Source: Acidobacteriota bacterium (GTDB lineage: Bacteria; Acidobacteriota; Thermoanaerobaculia; UBA5066). From it: DNA of 42,418 nucleotides. The position numbers and the translations under genes are program-made. The stretch covers positions 1 through 42,418 of the forward strand of contig JARXKK010000011.1 of the NCBI GenBank assembly GCA_030278895.1, written 5' to 3'. Of this stretch, positions 35,378 through 42,418 are shown in pieces. How positions within the stretch are numbered: the first letter of the stretch is position 1; every line of letters begins with the position of its first letter. The notes under the pieces were generated by a model that was not told the DNA's origin, searched no databases, and worked only from the letters and a program-made list of their open reading frames with translations.

Positions 35378-36038
35378 GGAGAACGTCCGCCCGGGCGGCG
35401 CCGGACGGCGGGACCGTCACGGGCTGCGACTTCTCGCCGAAGAGCTCGTGCCAGGCTTTGAGGCGATAGGTGCCCGGCGGAACGCCGGGGAACGCGTAGC
35501 GGCCTTCCGCGTCGGTGACCGCCGCGTACGTCGTGTCGCTGACGAAGATCCACGCCGTCATCCACGTGTGGATGTCGCACTTCACGCGCACGATGCCCGT
35601 CTCGGAAAACGTCTCGGTGAACGTTTGCCCCTTGATGGGGATCGCCTTGTTGAAGATCAGAGCGGAGGCCGCCGTGGCGGCATGCACGTTGTGGAGAACC
35701 GCGTCGGAGTTCAGGAAGACGACCGGCGCGCCCTTCGAGACGACCTGCACGTAGGGCGAGAAGAGGCAGCTCTTCTGGTCGAGGCGGAACGGGCCTTTCG
35801 GCGGCGCGAGACCTTTCGCGCCTTCCAGCCAGACAACCGCGTTCGCAAGACCCTTGTCCTTCGAGAGGACGAGGGACGGCGAAGGACGGTCCGTTCTGCC
35901 GCAGATCGCGGCATCGGCGTTCACGGGGCGCGCCGCGAGCTTTGGGATGGGACCGGAGAGAGTCACCCGGCCCGCGAGCTGCGCGGATGCGGGCGCCGCC
36001 ACGAGCACGACCAGCGCGAGGGCCGAAGCGCGCAACAC
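35358..36038 (-). CDS. exported cupredoxin-type copper protein
   Basis: A 226-residue protein with a signal peptide (LALVVLVAAPASAQ, cleaved near residue 20), a beta-rich body and the type 1 copper ligand set LHNVH (H116) and CDIHTWM (C154, H157, M160). The C-terminal part has the ATDAEGRYAFPGVPPGTY pattern of carboxypeptidase-regulatory-like domains. It follows the multiheme cytochrome tail after one base and is read from a GTG. It may carry electrons away from the quinol oxidase complex; that link is by position only. Confidence 0.87.
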   Translation of the reverse strand: MLRASALALVVLVAAPASAQLAGRVTLSGPIPKLAARPVNADAAICGRTDRPSPSLVLSKDKGLANAVVWLEGAKGLAPPKGPFRLDQKSCLFSPYVQVVSKGAPVVFLNSDAVLHNVHAATAASALIFNKAIPIKGQTFTETFSETGIVRVKCDIHTWMTAWIFVSDTTYAAVTDAEGRYAFPGVPPGTYRLKAWHELFGEKSQPVTVPPSGAARADVLLSLLDG

Positions 36039-36039
36039 T

Positions 36040-36546
36040 CTATTTCGCCGCGACGACCGCGGGCGCCCTGGACTTCTTCGTAGGCGACTGCGGAACCGTC
36101 AGGAACTCGTTGCCGAGCGACCAGACGTGGTCGCGCAGCGCCTTCGTGACGCGATCCGGGTCGCCGATGAAGGCCTTCGCTTCCTCCTCGGAGCCCCAGA
36201 TCGCCACGAGGTCCTTCTTTAATCCCGCGAACGCCGGAGAATCGAGCGCGGGAGCGAGCGGCGAGATGCGCATCCCCGGCTTGCCCGGGGCGTCGTCCAT
36301 CTTGGGGAAGTTCGTGGGCATGCGCGTGCCCGGCATCCACTCCTCGGGCCGCTTGATCCAGTCGGCGATCCACTCGTAGCGCAGCCGCTGGTGCGCGGCC
36401 GCGAGAATGGGCGCGAGATCCGCGGGTGTCTTCCCCGCGCGAATCGCGAGCGCAAACGCGTCCTGCGACGTCGGGTGGCACTGGGCGCACTTGAGGGCTT
36501 CGAACGTCTTGCCGCCCGCCGCGCGCGAGCGCGGGTCGAGCGCCTA
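36040..36546 (-). pseudogene. C-terminal heme domain of the multiheme cytochrome, separated by an in-frame amber codon
   Basis: Immediately after the TAG at 36544-36546 the same frame continues for 167 codons to another TAG at 36040. It encodes an eighth heme site KCAQCH (19 residues in), then EWIADWIKRPEEWMPGTRMPTNFP, the type of sequence that closes the other cytochrome domains. There is no ATG, GTG or TTG before the heme motif and no signal peptide, so it is not an independent exported cytochrome. It is either lost by a nonsense mutation or read through, or the TAG is a sequencing or assembly error. Confidence 0.7.
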
Positions 36547-39174
36547 GATGCGGTCCTCGAACGGATAGCGCGCCTTGTCGAGCGACGCGAAATACGAAGT
36601 GAGGGAGTTGAGCTGGTCCGGGTTGAATGGGAAGGTCGGCATCCTCACCTTCAGCCACGGCCGGATCTGGCCCGAGCGTGGGGCATGCAGGAAGGAGAAG
36701 AGCCAGTCGCTCTGCACCTTGGCGCCCTCGCCACGGATGACGGGCGGCGCAAGCGCGAGGTCGATCTTGTTCGCCGTCATCGCCTCGCGGATCTGCCCGC
36801 CCTTGTCCTCGAGGACGTGGCACCCCTGGCAGTTGTAGTCCTTCACGATCCGGCGCCCCGTCTCGACCGCCGCGCGCGGGCCCGCGGCCCTCACCTTGAG
36901 CGCGTCCGCCATGTCGTCCTTCTGCATCCCGAGGATCGCGGACTGGACGGCCTCGATCTCCGCCGCCGCGAGCGAGAACTGCGGCATGCGCGACTTCTCC
37001 TGGAACGATTTCACCTTCTCCCGGTCGAAGGAGCGCGGCTGGCCCGCTTTCTGCTGGAACCAGTCTGCGCGCGTGTGGGGCAGGTGCAGGAATCCGAAGT
37101 CGAGCAGGTGGACCGGCTTGTTGCCCCACTCGGACAGCTCGACGCCGATCGGCTTGGCCTTCTCGAACCCTGGAATCGCGTGGCACGCGTAGCACCCGTA
37201 ATGGCCGATGATCTTCTCGCCGACGAAGAGGTTCTTCTCCCGGGGGGTCATCTTCGCGACGTCGGCTCTCGCGTCGACGACGGACCTCGTCTGCGTGAGG
37301 TAGTCGAAGACGAGGGCGTCGCGCTCTTTCTCGTCGGCCTTCGGAGCCCGGCTGCGTTGGAACTCGGGCTGCGCCGGCCGCGCCATGAGGTAGGCCACGA
37401 GATCGGCGATCTCGTCGTTCTCGAGGCGCAGGTTCGGCATCCGCGTCTCGGCGTTGTAGGCCTTCGGATCCTTCAGCCAGGCCGCGAGCCACTCCGGCGT
37501 GACCTTCTGGGAGAGCCCGATCAGGTTCGGGCCGTGCTGGCGCCAGCCGTCCATCACGTGCCGTTCGGCGCCGACTTCGGACACGTGGCAGCCCTGACAG
37601 CCCACGTTTTCGAACAGCTGCTGGCCCCGCGCCGCATCCCCTTTTGCGACCGGAGGCCAGGCCGCCGTCTTCTCCGACTTCTCGAAGAGATAGGCCGTGA
37701 CGCCCGCGATCATCGTGTCCGTGAGGCGGTGCCCGGCCTCGCCCTCGAAGTTCTCGAGGTAGAAGAAGCGGGGCATCTTCGTGTTGTTCCGGAAGGCCCG
37801 CGGGTTGACGAGCCAGCGCTCCGTCCACTCGGGCGTCGTCTTCGAGGCCACGCGGAAGAGGTTCGGCCCGATGCGCGGCAGGTCCTCGAGGCCCTTCATC
37901 TTGTGACAGCTCCAGCAGCCGAGCTGCTCGATGAGCTTGCGGCCCTGGTCGAGTTTCGCGGCCTTCGGGTGCCCCGCGTCGGTCTTGTGGCAGCGGAAGC
38001 AACCGGCCTCCACCGCCTTCATGGGGTACATGGGCAGGTCGTTGAACTTGTCGACCTCCCAGTCGTACTCCTTCATCCAGCGCCCCGCCTGCGTCTCGTC
38101 CATGGCTTCCTTCAAGACGTCTTCGTCCGTCGGAAGCCCCTTTTCGTCGCGCCCCTCGTGGAGCTGGGCGGCGAGCTGCTCGTAGCGCCCGTAGTCGTCC
38201 GGCATGTGGCCAGCGCGCGTGAAGTCGGTGGCGCGGTCGCGCCCCCCGTGGCACGACGTGCAGCCGAACGTCGCGTACGGGTGCGGCGAGTTGGAGTCGA
38301 CGAAGAGGTCGAGGCGCGGGTGCGTCCGGAGGACGGACTCCGGGTATTTTTCCTTGTCCTCGAAACCCCGGGTCTCCGCGGCGATGTGGCAGGTGACGCA
38401 CCGGTCGACGCGCTGGCTCCGGAGGAAGTTGACGTCGTTGTAGAGCCCGTCGAGCTGCACCTGCTGGATCTTGAGGGACGGGGCGAGCATGTCCGCGATG
38501 GGCGCGTTGCGCACGAAGTAGAACGCGTCGTTCTGGCGGAGCGTCCCGATCTTCACCTTGAAACGGTCGTAGTCGGCGTCCAGCTTCGCGAGCGATTCCT
38601 CGGCGTCTCTCTTCGTCTTCTCGAGCACAGCCATCTCGGCCTTCGCGGCGTCCATCTGCGCGCGCGCGGCCTGCTCGACGACCGTGCTGCTCTCGTAAGC
38701 CGCCTTGAGCCGCTCGTATTCCTTCCGGGCGGAGGCGGTGGAACCCGACTTCGGGCTCTCCTTCTGGCGCGTCTCGAAGTCGTACCGCGCCGTGTCCATC
38801 TCGGCCTTCTGGAAACGGAAGCTCTGATCGGCCTCGTACCAGGCGCCCTCGGCCTTCCGGACCCTGCCCTCGGCCTCGGAAACCGCCGTGCGGTTGCGGC
38901 GCAGCTCGCGCGCGCCCTCGCGCCTCTGCTCGAGGAACTTCTCCTCGGCCTCGGGGTCGATCTTCTCGGCGGCCGTCCGGAGCGCCGCGCGCGCTTTCTT
39001 GCGGTCGTTCTCGACGAACTTCTTCTGCCAGCTCTTCCAGTCGCGCCCGTAGTCCTGCCACGTCATCCACGCGAACGCCGGCAGCACGAGGATCGACGTG
39101 ATCGCGAAGACCTTCGTCAACCGCCGGATGTCGTAGTGGTGATCGATCGGTTCGGGCGGGGGTGGTTTGGCCAT
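36544..39174 (-). CDS. membrane-anchored multiheme cytochrome c with coiled coil, seven heme motifs before an amber stop
   Basis: The 876-residue product has one N-terminal membrane segment (about 20-37), a long charged coiled coil (about 45-210) and seven CxxCH sites: C259-H263, C305-H309, C392-H396, C420-H424, C526-H530, C661-H665 and C782-H786. The last domains carry KMPRF, RMPNL and RMPQF stretches with methionines that could be axial ligands. It begins one base after the subunit IV stop and belongs to the Rieske-cytochrome b unit, so it likely takes electrons from the Rieske protein, in place of cytochrome c1 or f. The frame goes on past the TAG into an eighth heme domain. Confidence 0.9.
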   Translation of the reverse strand: MAKPPPPEPIDHHYDIRRLTKVFAITSILVLPAFAWMTWQDYGRDWKSWQKKFVENDRKKARAALRTAAEKIDPEAEEKFLEQRREGARELRRNRTAVSEAEGRVRKAEGAWYEADQSFRFQKAEMDTARYDFETRQKESPKSGSTASARKEYERLKAAYESSTVVEQAARAQMDAAKAEMAVLEKTKRDAEESLAKLDADYDRFKVKIGTLRQNDAFYFVRNAPIADMLAPSLKIQQVQLDGLYNDVNFLRSQRVDRCVTCHIAAETRGFEDKEKYPESVLRTHPRLDLFVDSNSPHPYATFGCTSCHGGRDRATDFTRAGHMPDDYGRYEQLAAQLHEGRDEKGLPTDEDVLKEAMDETQAGRWMKEYDWEVDKFNDLPMYPMKAVEAGCFRCHKTDAGHPKAAKLDQGRKLIEQLGCWSCHKMKGLEDLPRIGPNLFRVASKTTPEWTERWLVNPRAFRNNTKMPRFFYLENFEGEAGHRLTDTMIAGVTAYLFEKSEKTAAWPPVAKGDAARGQQLFENVGCQGCHVSEVGAERHVMDGWRQHGPNLIGLSQKVTPEWLAAWLKDPKAYNAETRMPNLRLENDEIADLVAYLMARPAQPEFQRSRAPKADEKERDALVFDYLTQTRSVVDARADVAKMTPREKNLFVGEKIIGHYGCYACHAIPGFEKAKPIGVELSEWGNKPVHLLDFGFLHLPHTRADWFQQKAGQPRSFDREKVKSFQEKSRMPQFSLAAAEIEAVQSAILGMQKDDMADALKVRAAGPRAAVETGRRIVKDYNCQGCHVLEDKGGQIREAMTANKIDLALAPPVIRGEGAKVQSDWLFSFLHAPRSGQIRPWLKVRMPTFPFNPDQLNSLTSYFASLDKARYPFEDRI

Positions 39175-39175
39175 C

Positions 39176-40252
39176 TCAAATATTGAAGCTGAATTCCTGG
39201 ATGTTGACGATGTACTTGAGGTTGAAGATCCACCGGAGATACATCTTGATCGGCACCGCGAGCATGATGAGGAACAGGTTCACGCCCACGACGTAACGCA
39301 CCGTGCCCATCTTTTCGTAAAAGCGTTTGAAGAGCGTCTTCGAGAGAAGACCCGGCAGCGCACCCATGTAGAACAGAACGAGAAGGATGCCCGGCAGCTC
39401 GCGCTTCAGCCAGAACGCCGGGAGCGCCGTCTTCAGCCACTTGACCCAGAAGATCTCCGAGACGCTCACGTTGTTCAGCGGCACGAGCTTGTTCGGGTCC
39501 CAGTACTCGTAGGGCCCGAAGAAGTTCCAGTTCGGGCCCCTGAGGAACGTCCCGAGGATGATGAGGACGACCCACAGGATGATGAACCCGAAGCAGAACA
39601 TGACGATCTCCCACTTCCTTTCGCGGAACGAGAAGTAGCCGTTGCCGCGCGGGTTCGTGTCGATGTAGGGGATCGCCATGAGGCCGACGATGATGAGCGT
39701 GGGAAGGACGACGCCCGCCATCCACGGGTCGAAGTAGACGAGCAGCTCCTGAAGCCCGAGGAAATACCACGGCGCCTTCGCCGGGTTCGGCGCGGCGCCG
39801 GGGTTCGCGGGCTCTTCGAGAGGAGCCTTCAGGACGATCGACCAGAGGATCATGACGATCGAGCACACGATCAGGGAGATGAGCTCGACGTAGACGAGGT
39901 CGGGCCAGGTGAAGACTTTCTTGTCGCTGTCTTCCTTCTCGAGCGGCGGGAGGCCCTTCGCGAGGCGCGCGTCGTTGAGGTGCGCCTGGTACATCGCGTA
40001 CCAGAAGAAGAAGCCCACGAGGAAAAGCATCCCGAGAATCGGGACGTTGTCGGGCATGCTCGCGACGATGCGGAAATTCGGATCCGTGAAGCTGAATGCG
40101 AACCCGCCGATCAGCGTCGCGAAGAGCAGGATGCCGCCCTTCTTCGTCCAGAGCGGTTTGCAGAACATCGCGCCCACGAGCCCGACCATGGAAAGCGTCA
40201 CCGCGATCGCGGGCGACGCGAGCCAGTTGATGATGTCCTTGATCGCCGTCAT
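39176..40252 (-). CDS. cytochrome b C-terminal half (subunit IV-like), enlarged, PEWY motif changed
   Basis: A 358-residue protein with about eight membrane spans. Its middle matches b6f subunit IV: TWPDLVYVELISLIVCS, then PANPGAAPNPAKAPWYFLGLQELLVYF, aligned with [25 protein letters not shown]. The Qo-site PEWY is APWY, so the conserved glutamate is missing. Usual subunit IV has three spans and about 160 residues; extra spans occur both before (about 12-90) and after. It is 12 bases after the cytochrome b gene. Part of a quinol:acceptor oxidoreductase. Confidence 0.9.
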   Translation of the reverse strand: MTAIKDIINWLASPAIAVTLSMVGLVGAMFCKPLWTKKGGILLFATLIGGFAFSFTDPNFRIVASMPDNVPILGMLFLVGFFFWYAMYQAHLNDARLAKGLPPLEKEDSDKKVFTWPDLVYVELISLIVCSIVMILWSIVLKAPLEEPANPGAAPNPAKAPWYFLGLQELLVYFDPWMAGVVLPTLIIVGLMAIPYIDTNPRGNGYFSFRERKWEIVMFCFGFIILWVVLIILGTFLRGPNWNFFGPYEYWDPNKLVPLNNVSVSEIFWVKWLKTALPAFWLKRELPGILLVLFYMGALPGLLSKTLFKRFYEKMGTVRYVVGVNLFLIMLAVPIKMYLRWIFNLKYIVNIQEFSFNI

Positions 40253-40264
40253 CGGTGCACGTCT

Positions 40265-41059
40265 CTAGAGCGGGCCCGAGATCCCGCCATCCTTCCTCAC
40301 CCGCCAGAAGTGGACGGCCATGAGGAACGCGGCGATGAGCGGGATGAAGACGCAGTGGAGGACGTAGAACCTGAGGAGCGCGTTCGCGCCCACGATGCGC
40401 CCGCCGAGGAGGCCGAAGCGCGCGTCGCTGCCCGCCGTGACGAGGTTCACGCCGTTGAAGGCGATCTGCGCGGCGAACGGGCCCTCGTAGCCCGCGAGGG
40501 GCGTCGCGCGCGCCATGTTCGAACCGACGGTGATCGCCCAGATTGCGAGCTGGTCCCACGGCAGGAGGTAGCCCGTGAACGAGAGGAGGAGCGTGAGAAC
40601 GAGAAGCACGACGCCCACGTTCCAGTTGAACTCGCGCGGCGGCTTGTAGGAGCCCGTCATGAACACGCGGAACATGTGGATCCAGACCGTGATGACCATC
40701 GCGTGGGCGCCCCAGCGGTGCATCTCGCGCATGATTCCGAAGGGAACCTGCTCCCTGAGGTCGAGCATGTCGCCGTAGGCGTACTCGATCGTGGGCCGGT
40801 AATAGAACATGAGGAGCAGGCCCGTGAACGTGAGCACGAGGAAGAGGAAAAACGTCATCCCGCCCGCGCACCACGTGTAGCGCATCTTCACGCCCGACTT
40901 GCGGGTCTTGACGGGGTGGAGGTGCAGGACGACGTTGCCCAGCACCGCGAGCACGCGCTTGCGGTTCGTGTTCGGAATCCCGACGCGGAAGATGGATTTC
41001 CAGACCTGGGTCTCGACAACCTGCTGCTGCAGGCGGCGCCAGGACTTCTCAAGGTTCAC
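40265..41059 (-). CDS. b6-type cytochrome b (heme-bearing half)
   Basis: A 264-residue four-helix cytochrome b. Heme ligands are H114 and H128 (MHRW, IHMFR) and H235 and H250 (LHCVF, VHFW), the 14-residue spacing in the last helix being that of b6. [10 protein letters not shown] with C64 aligns with the b6 cysteine that binds heme c(i)/c(n), and it ends [10 protein letters not shown] almost like b6. Thus this is a split b6-type protein with a likely extra covalent heme on the n-side. GTG start at 41059, preceded by an AAGGAAAGAGG stretch. Stop is TAG. Confidence 0.94.
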   Translation of the reverse strand: MNLEKSWRRLQQQVVETQVWKSIFRVGIPNTNRKRVLAVLGNVVLHLHPVKTRKSGVKMRYTWCAGGMTFFLFLVLTFTGLLLMFYYRPTIEYAYGDMLDLREQVPFGIMREMHRWGAHAMVITVWIHMFRVFMTGSYKPPREFNWNVGVVLLVLTLLLSFTGYLLPWDQLAIWAITVGSNMARATPLAGYEGPFAAQIAFNGVNLVTAGSDARFGLLGGRIVGANALLRFYVLHCVFIPLIAAFLMAVHFWRVRKDGGISGPL

Positions 41060-41068
41060 GCCGCGCCC

Positions 41069-41100
41069 CTCTTTCCTTCTAAGACAATCTCTCTTGTCTT
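41069..41100 (+). repeat. dispersed repeat copy E with hairpin in the cytochrome b leader
   Basis: TCTTTCCTTCTAAGACAATC resembles the other TTCTAAGAA copies. AAGACAA and TTGTCTT (41081-41087, 41094-41100) form a perfect seven-base hairpin in the 51-base gap between Rieske and cytochrome b genes. It could slow or stabilise the transcript; no T-run follows. Confidence 0.45.
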
Positions 41101-41110
41101 CATCTTCGTC

Positions 41111-41653
41111 CTACGTCGTCTTGATGGAGGCCGCGGGGTCGGTCCACTGGCCCTTCTCGTAGAGGAACTTCCGCGCCTTCTCGATGAAGATCTGTCCGTC
41201 CTCGGGCGAAATGGAGATGGCCGCGCGCTCGAGCGGGCGCGGCGTCGGACCTTCGAAGTTGATACCCGACCGGTAGTAGCCCGAACCGTGACACGGGCAT
41301 TTGAACTTGTTCTGGGAGGCGAGCCAGTTCGGAATGCACCCGAGGTGCGTGCAGACCGTGATCAGCGCGTAGGTCATCTCCGTGTTGCGCACGACCCAGA
41401 TCTGGTACTTCTCTTTCCAGCGCTCGTCCACTTCGCCGACCTGGTAGTCGGACGGGTAGCCCGCCTTGAACGACGAGGGCGGCTCGAAAAGGACGTTCGG
41501 GAAGAGAAAGCGCGCCATCGTCGTGACGAAGGCGCCGATGCCCGCGGCGAACGCGAGCCAGCCGACGGCGAGCCAGCTGATGAAACCGCGGCGCGTGGGG
41601 GCAACGGCTGCACTCCCCGCGGCCGAGACTCCCCGTGACTCCGATTCCGTCAT
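41111..41653 (-). CDS. Rieske iron-sulfur protein of a cytochrome bc/b6-type complex
   Basis: A 180-residue Rieske protein: twin-arginine type start PTRRGFISWLAVGWLAFAAGIGAF (membrane anchor about 24-46), and a 2Fe-2S domain with CTHLGC (C101, H103, C106) and CPCHGSGY (C119, C121, H122). C101, H103, C119 and H122 hold the cluster and C106-C121 should form the disulfide. First gene of the respiratory unit Rieske-cytb-subunit IV-multiheme c-cupredoxin; a hairpin with a T-run separates it from the HEAT gene. Confidence 0.95.
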   Translation of the reverse strand: MTESESRGVSAAGSAAVAPTRRGFISWLAVGWLAFAAGIGAFVTTMARFLFPNVLFEPPSSFKAGYPSDYQVGEVDERWKEKYQIWVVRNTEMTYALITVCTHLGCIPNWLASQNKFKCPCHGSGYYRSGINFEGPTPRPLERAAISISPEDGQIFIEKARKFLYEKGQWTDPAASIKTT

Positions 41654-41666
41654 CCGCCCCCTCGAG

Positions 41667-41689
41667 AAAAAACGTGAGACAAAGTCTCA
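41667..41689 (-). terminator. hairpin with T-run after the HEAT-repeat gene
   Basis: On the minus strand TGAGAC-TTT-GTCTCA (41675-41689) is followed after two bases by six T. It lies 17 bases after the HEAT stop and fits a short rho-independent terminator. The arms also resemble the palindrome in the peroxiredoxin promoter (AGAC-N3-GTCT), so an operator ahead of the Rieske gene is an alternative. Confidence 0.5.
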
Positions 41690-41705
41690 AAATTTCAACG
41701 GTCCG

Positions 41706-42418
41706 TCAAGGCCCGAGGAGGATCTTCTTCGCGTCGCGCCGCACGCGGAGCGACGGGTCCGCCTCGGCCATCTTCCCGCCAAGCGCCGTCGCCGCGGGGT
41801 CGTGCAGGAGGACGAGGCCGCGCAAACCGTTGAGAAGAGCGTCTTCCTGCTGCTCGGCGGAGAGCCCGGGCGTCGTGCGCAGGCGTTCGCGGTCGCACAT
41901 CCCGAGGAGAACGTCGCGGCCCGCCGGGTCGTCGAGAGTCGCGAGGGCCAGCGCCGCGTTCCACCGGACGTCCGTGACGGGATCGGCGAGCAGCTTTCGG
42001 AGCATGGGGACGGCCTCCCCGTCTTCCATCCGGCCCGCGGCGTATGCGGCCGTCTTCCGGATTCCGGGGTCTTCGGATTCGAGGAGAGGCCGCACCTTCG
42101 CTGCCGACGAGGGATTCCCGACGAGGGCCAGCGCCCAGAGCGCATAGAGCCGGGTTTCCGGATCTTTGTCGTCGAGCGCCTTCTCGAGAAGCGGAACCGC
42201 GCGCGGATCCCCGAGGCGTCCGAGGACGAGCGTCAGGTAGCGCTTCACGCGCGGGTCGTCGTTCGCGGCGCCTTCGTACGCACGGAGCGCGGCGGCGGAA
42301 AACGCCGCACGTTCCTTCGGGTCCGTCATGACCGGCAGCTTCTTCGTGAGCTCGAAGGCCGACTGCCAGCGCTGGTTCCGGCTTCCCGTCCTGACGTCGT
42401 TCAGGAGCTCGGCGGCGT
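41706..42418 (-). CDS. HEAT-repeat protein, N-terminus cut by window edge
   Basis: The frame runs off the right end; the visible 237 codons encode tandem HEAT/PBS-lyase type helical repeats of about 30 residues, such as DPRAVPLLEKALDDKDPETRLYALWAL, NPSSAAKVRPLLESEDPGIRKTAAYAAG and DPVTDVRWNAALALATL. These form a protein-binding solenoid; no catalytic motif is seen. An internal ATG at 42329 could be taken as a start, but the frame upstream continues with repeat-like sequence (ELLNDVRTGSRNQRWQSAF), so the start lies outside the window. It is upstream of the respiratory genes, and could be an assembly factor for them; this is a guess from position. Confidence 0.85.
   Translation of the reverse strand, partial: AAELLNDVRTGSRNQRWQSAFELTKKLPVMTDPKERAAFSAAALRAYEGAANDDPRVKRYLTLVLGRLGDPRAVPLLEKALDDKDPETRLYALWALALVGNPSSAAKVRPLLESEDPGIRKTAAYAAGRMEDGEAVPMLRKLLADPVTDVRWNAALALATLDDPAGRDVLLGMCDRERLRTTPGLSAEQQEDALLNGLRGLVLLHDPAATALGGKMAEADPSLRVRRDAKKILLGP

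Noticed and set aside
36040-39174. Genetic code change with TAG as a sense codon
   Set aside because: Several well-identified genes here, including the same frame at 36040, end in TAG at the expected length, so general reassignment is not supported.
36391-39186. 931-codon open frame on the plus strand
   Set aside because: It is antisense to the multiheme cytochrome; the translation is Arg/Leu/Val-rich with no domain, as expected for the complement of GC-rich coding DNA.
39167-41638. 823-codon open frame on the plus strand
   Set aside because: It covers Rieske, cytochrome b and subunit IV genes in antisense and encodes mostly Glu, Arg, Asp and His without recognisable motifs.

Overview
This 42.4 kb window is GC-rich, densely packed chromosomal DNA of a Gram-negative-type bacterium. 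There is an outer-membrane beta-barrel protein with a signal peptide, a lemA/TPM surface-protein cluster, a thioredoxin-like lipid-anchored or exported protein, and a respiratory quinol-oxidising complex with exported cytochromes. The mix (b6-type cytochrome b, a coiled-coil multiheme cytochrome c, the rplU-rpmA-obgE-nadD-rsfS-rlmH housekeeping block, CPBP and GT-C membrane proteins) would fit an Acidobacteriota (Thermoanaerobaculia-like) genome, but that placement is an inference from gene content and base composition. I see no phage, insertion sequence, CRISPR array, tRNA or rRNA. No stretch longer than about 160 bases lacks a gene.

Layout. Positions 1-17246 are all on the minus strand: rubrerythrin, a GlpC/Hdr-like Fe-S protein and a DUF3501 protein; sixA; lemA with three tandem TPM-domain genes; then a long transcription unit starting at a good sigma70-type promoter (11578-11606) with rplU, rpmA, obgE, nadD, rsfS, a sigma54-activator-like AAA+ protein, rlmH, a DksA/TraR zinc-finger protein, holA, a very large CPBP protease-like membrane protein and a GT-C type membrane protein cut by the left edge. 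At 17247-17401 a short AT-rich divergent control region separates rubrerythrin from a plus-strand peroxiredoxin-trxB pair, making a peroxide-defence locus. Then come a BamA/TamA-like barrel protein and a PduO-type cobalamin adenosyltransferase (minus), a PHP-family phosphatase (plus), queD, a COG2403 GTPase and an FKBP isomerase (minus).

Positions 24456-30821 hold a tight pentose-phosphate/Calvin-type sugar-phosphate operon read as tal-tkt-zwf-pgl-fbp, linked by 4-base start/stop overlaps. It is followed by a GT39-type glycosyltransferase and hflX (minus), a divergent TIGR02757-family gene and a TlpA-like thioredoxin (plus). The right end (35358-41653, minus) encodes a quinol:electron-acceptor oxidoreductase: Rieske protein, b6-type cytochrome b with the heme c(i) cysteine, an enlarged subunit IV, a multiheme cytochrome c with an N-terminal membrane anchor and coiled coil, and a cupredoxin. 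A HEAT-repeat protein is cut by the right edge.

Most notable points: an in-frame amber codon splits the multiheme cytochrome just before its eighth heme motif; gene junctions use ATGA, GTGA, TTGA and even CTGA overlaps, the last implying a CTG start; the sigma54-activator-like protein lacks the Walker B glutamate; the QueD-like protein lacks a zinc histidine and the catalytic cysteine; the 1138-residue CPBP protein is internally duplicated; subunit IV lacks the Qo-site PEWY glutamate; and a short pyrimidine-rich repeat built around TTCTAAGAA recurs at six places.
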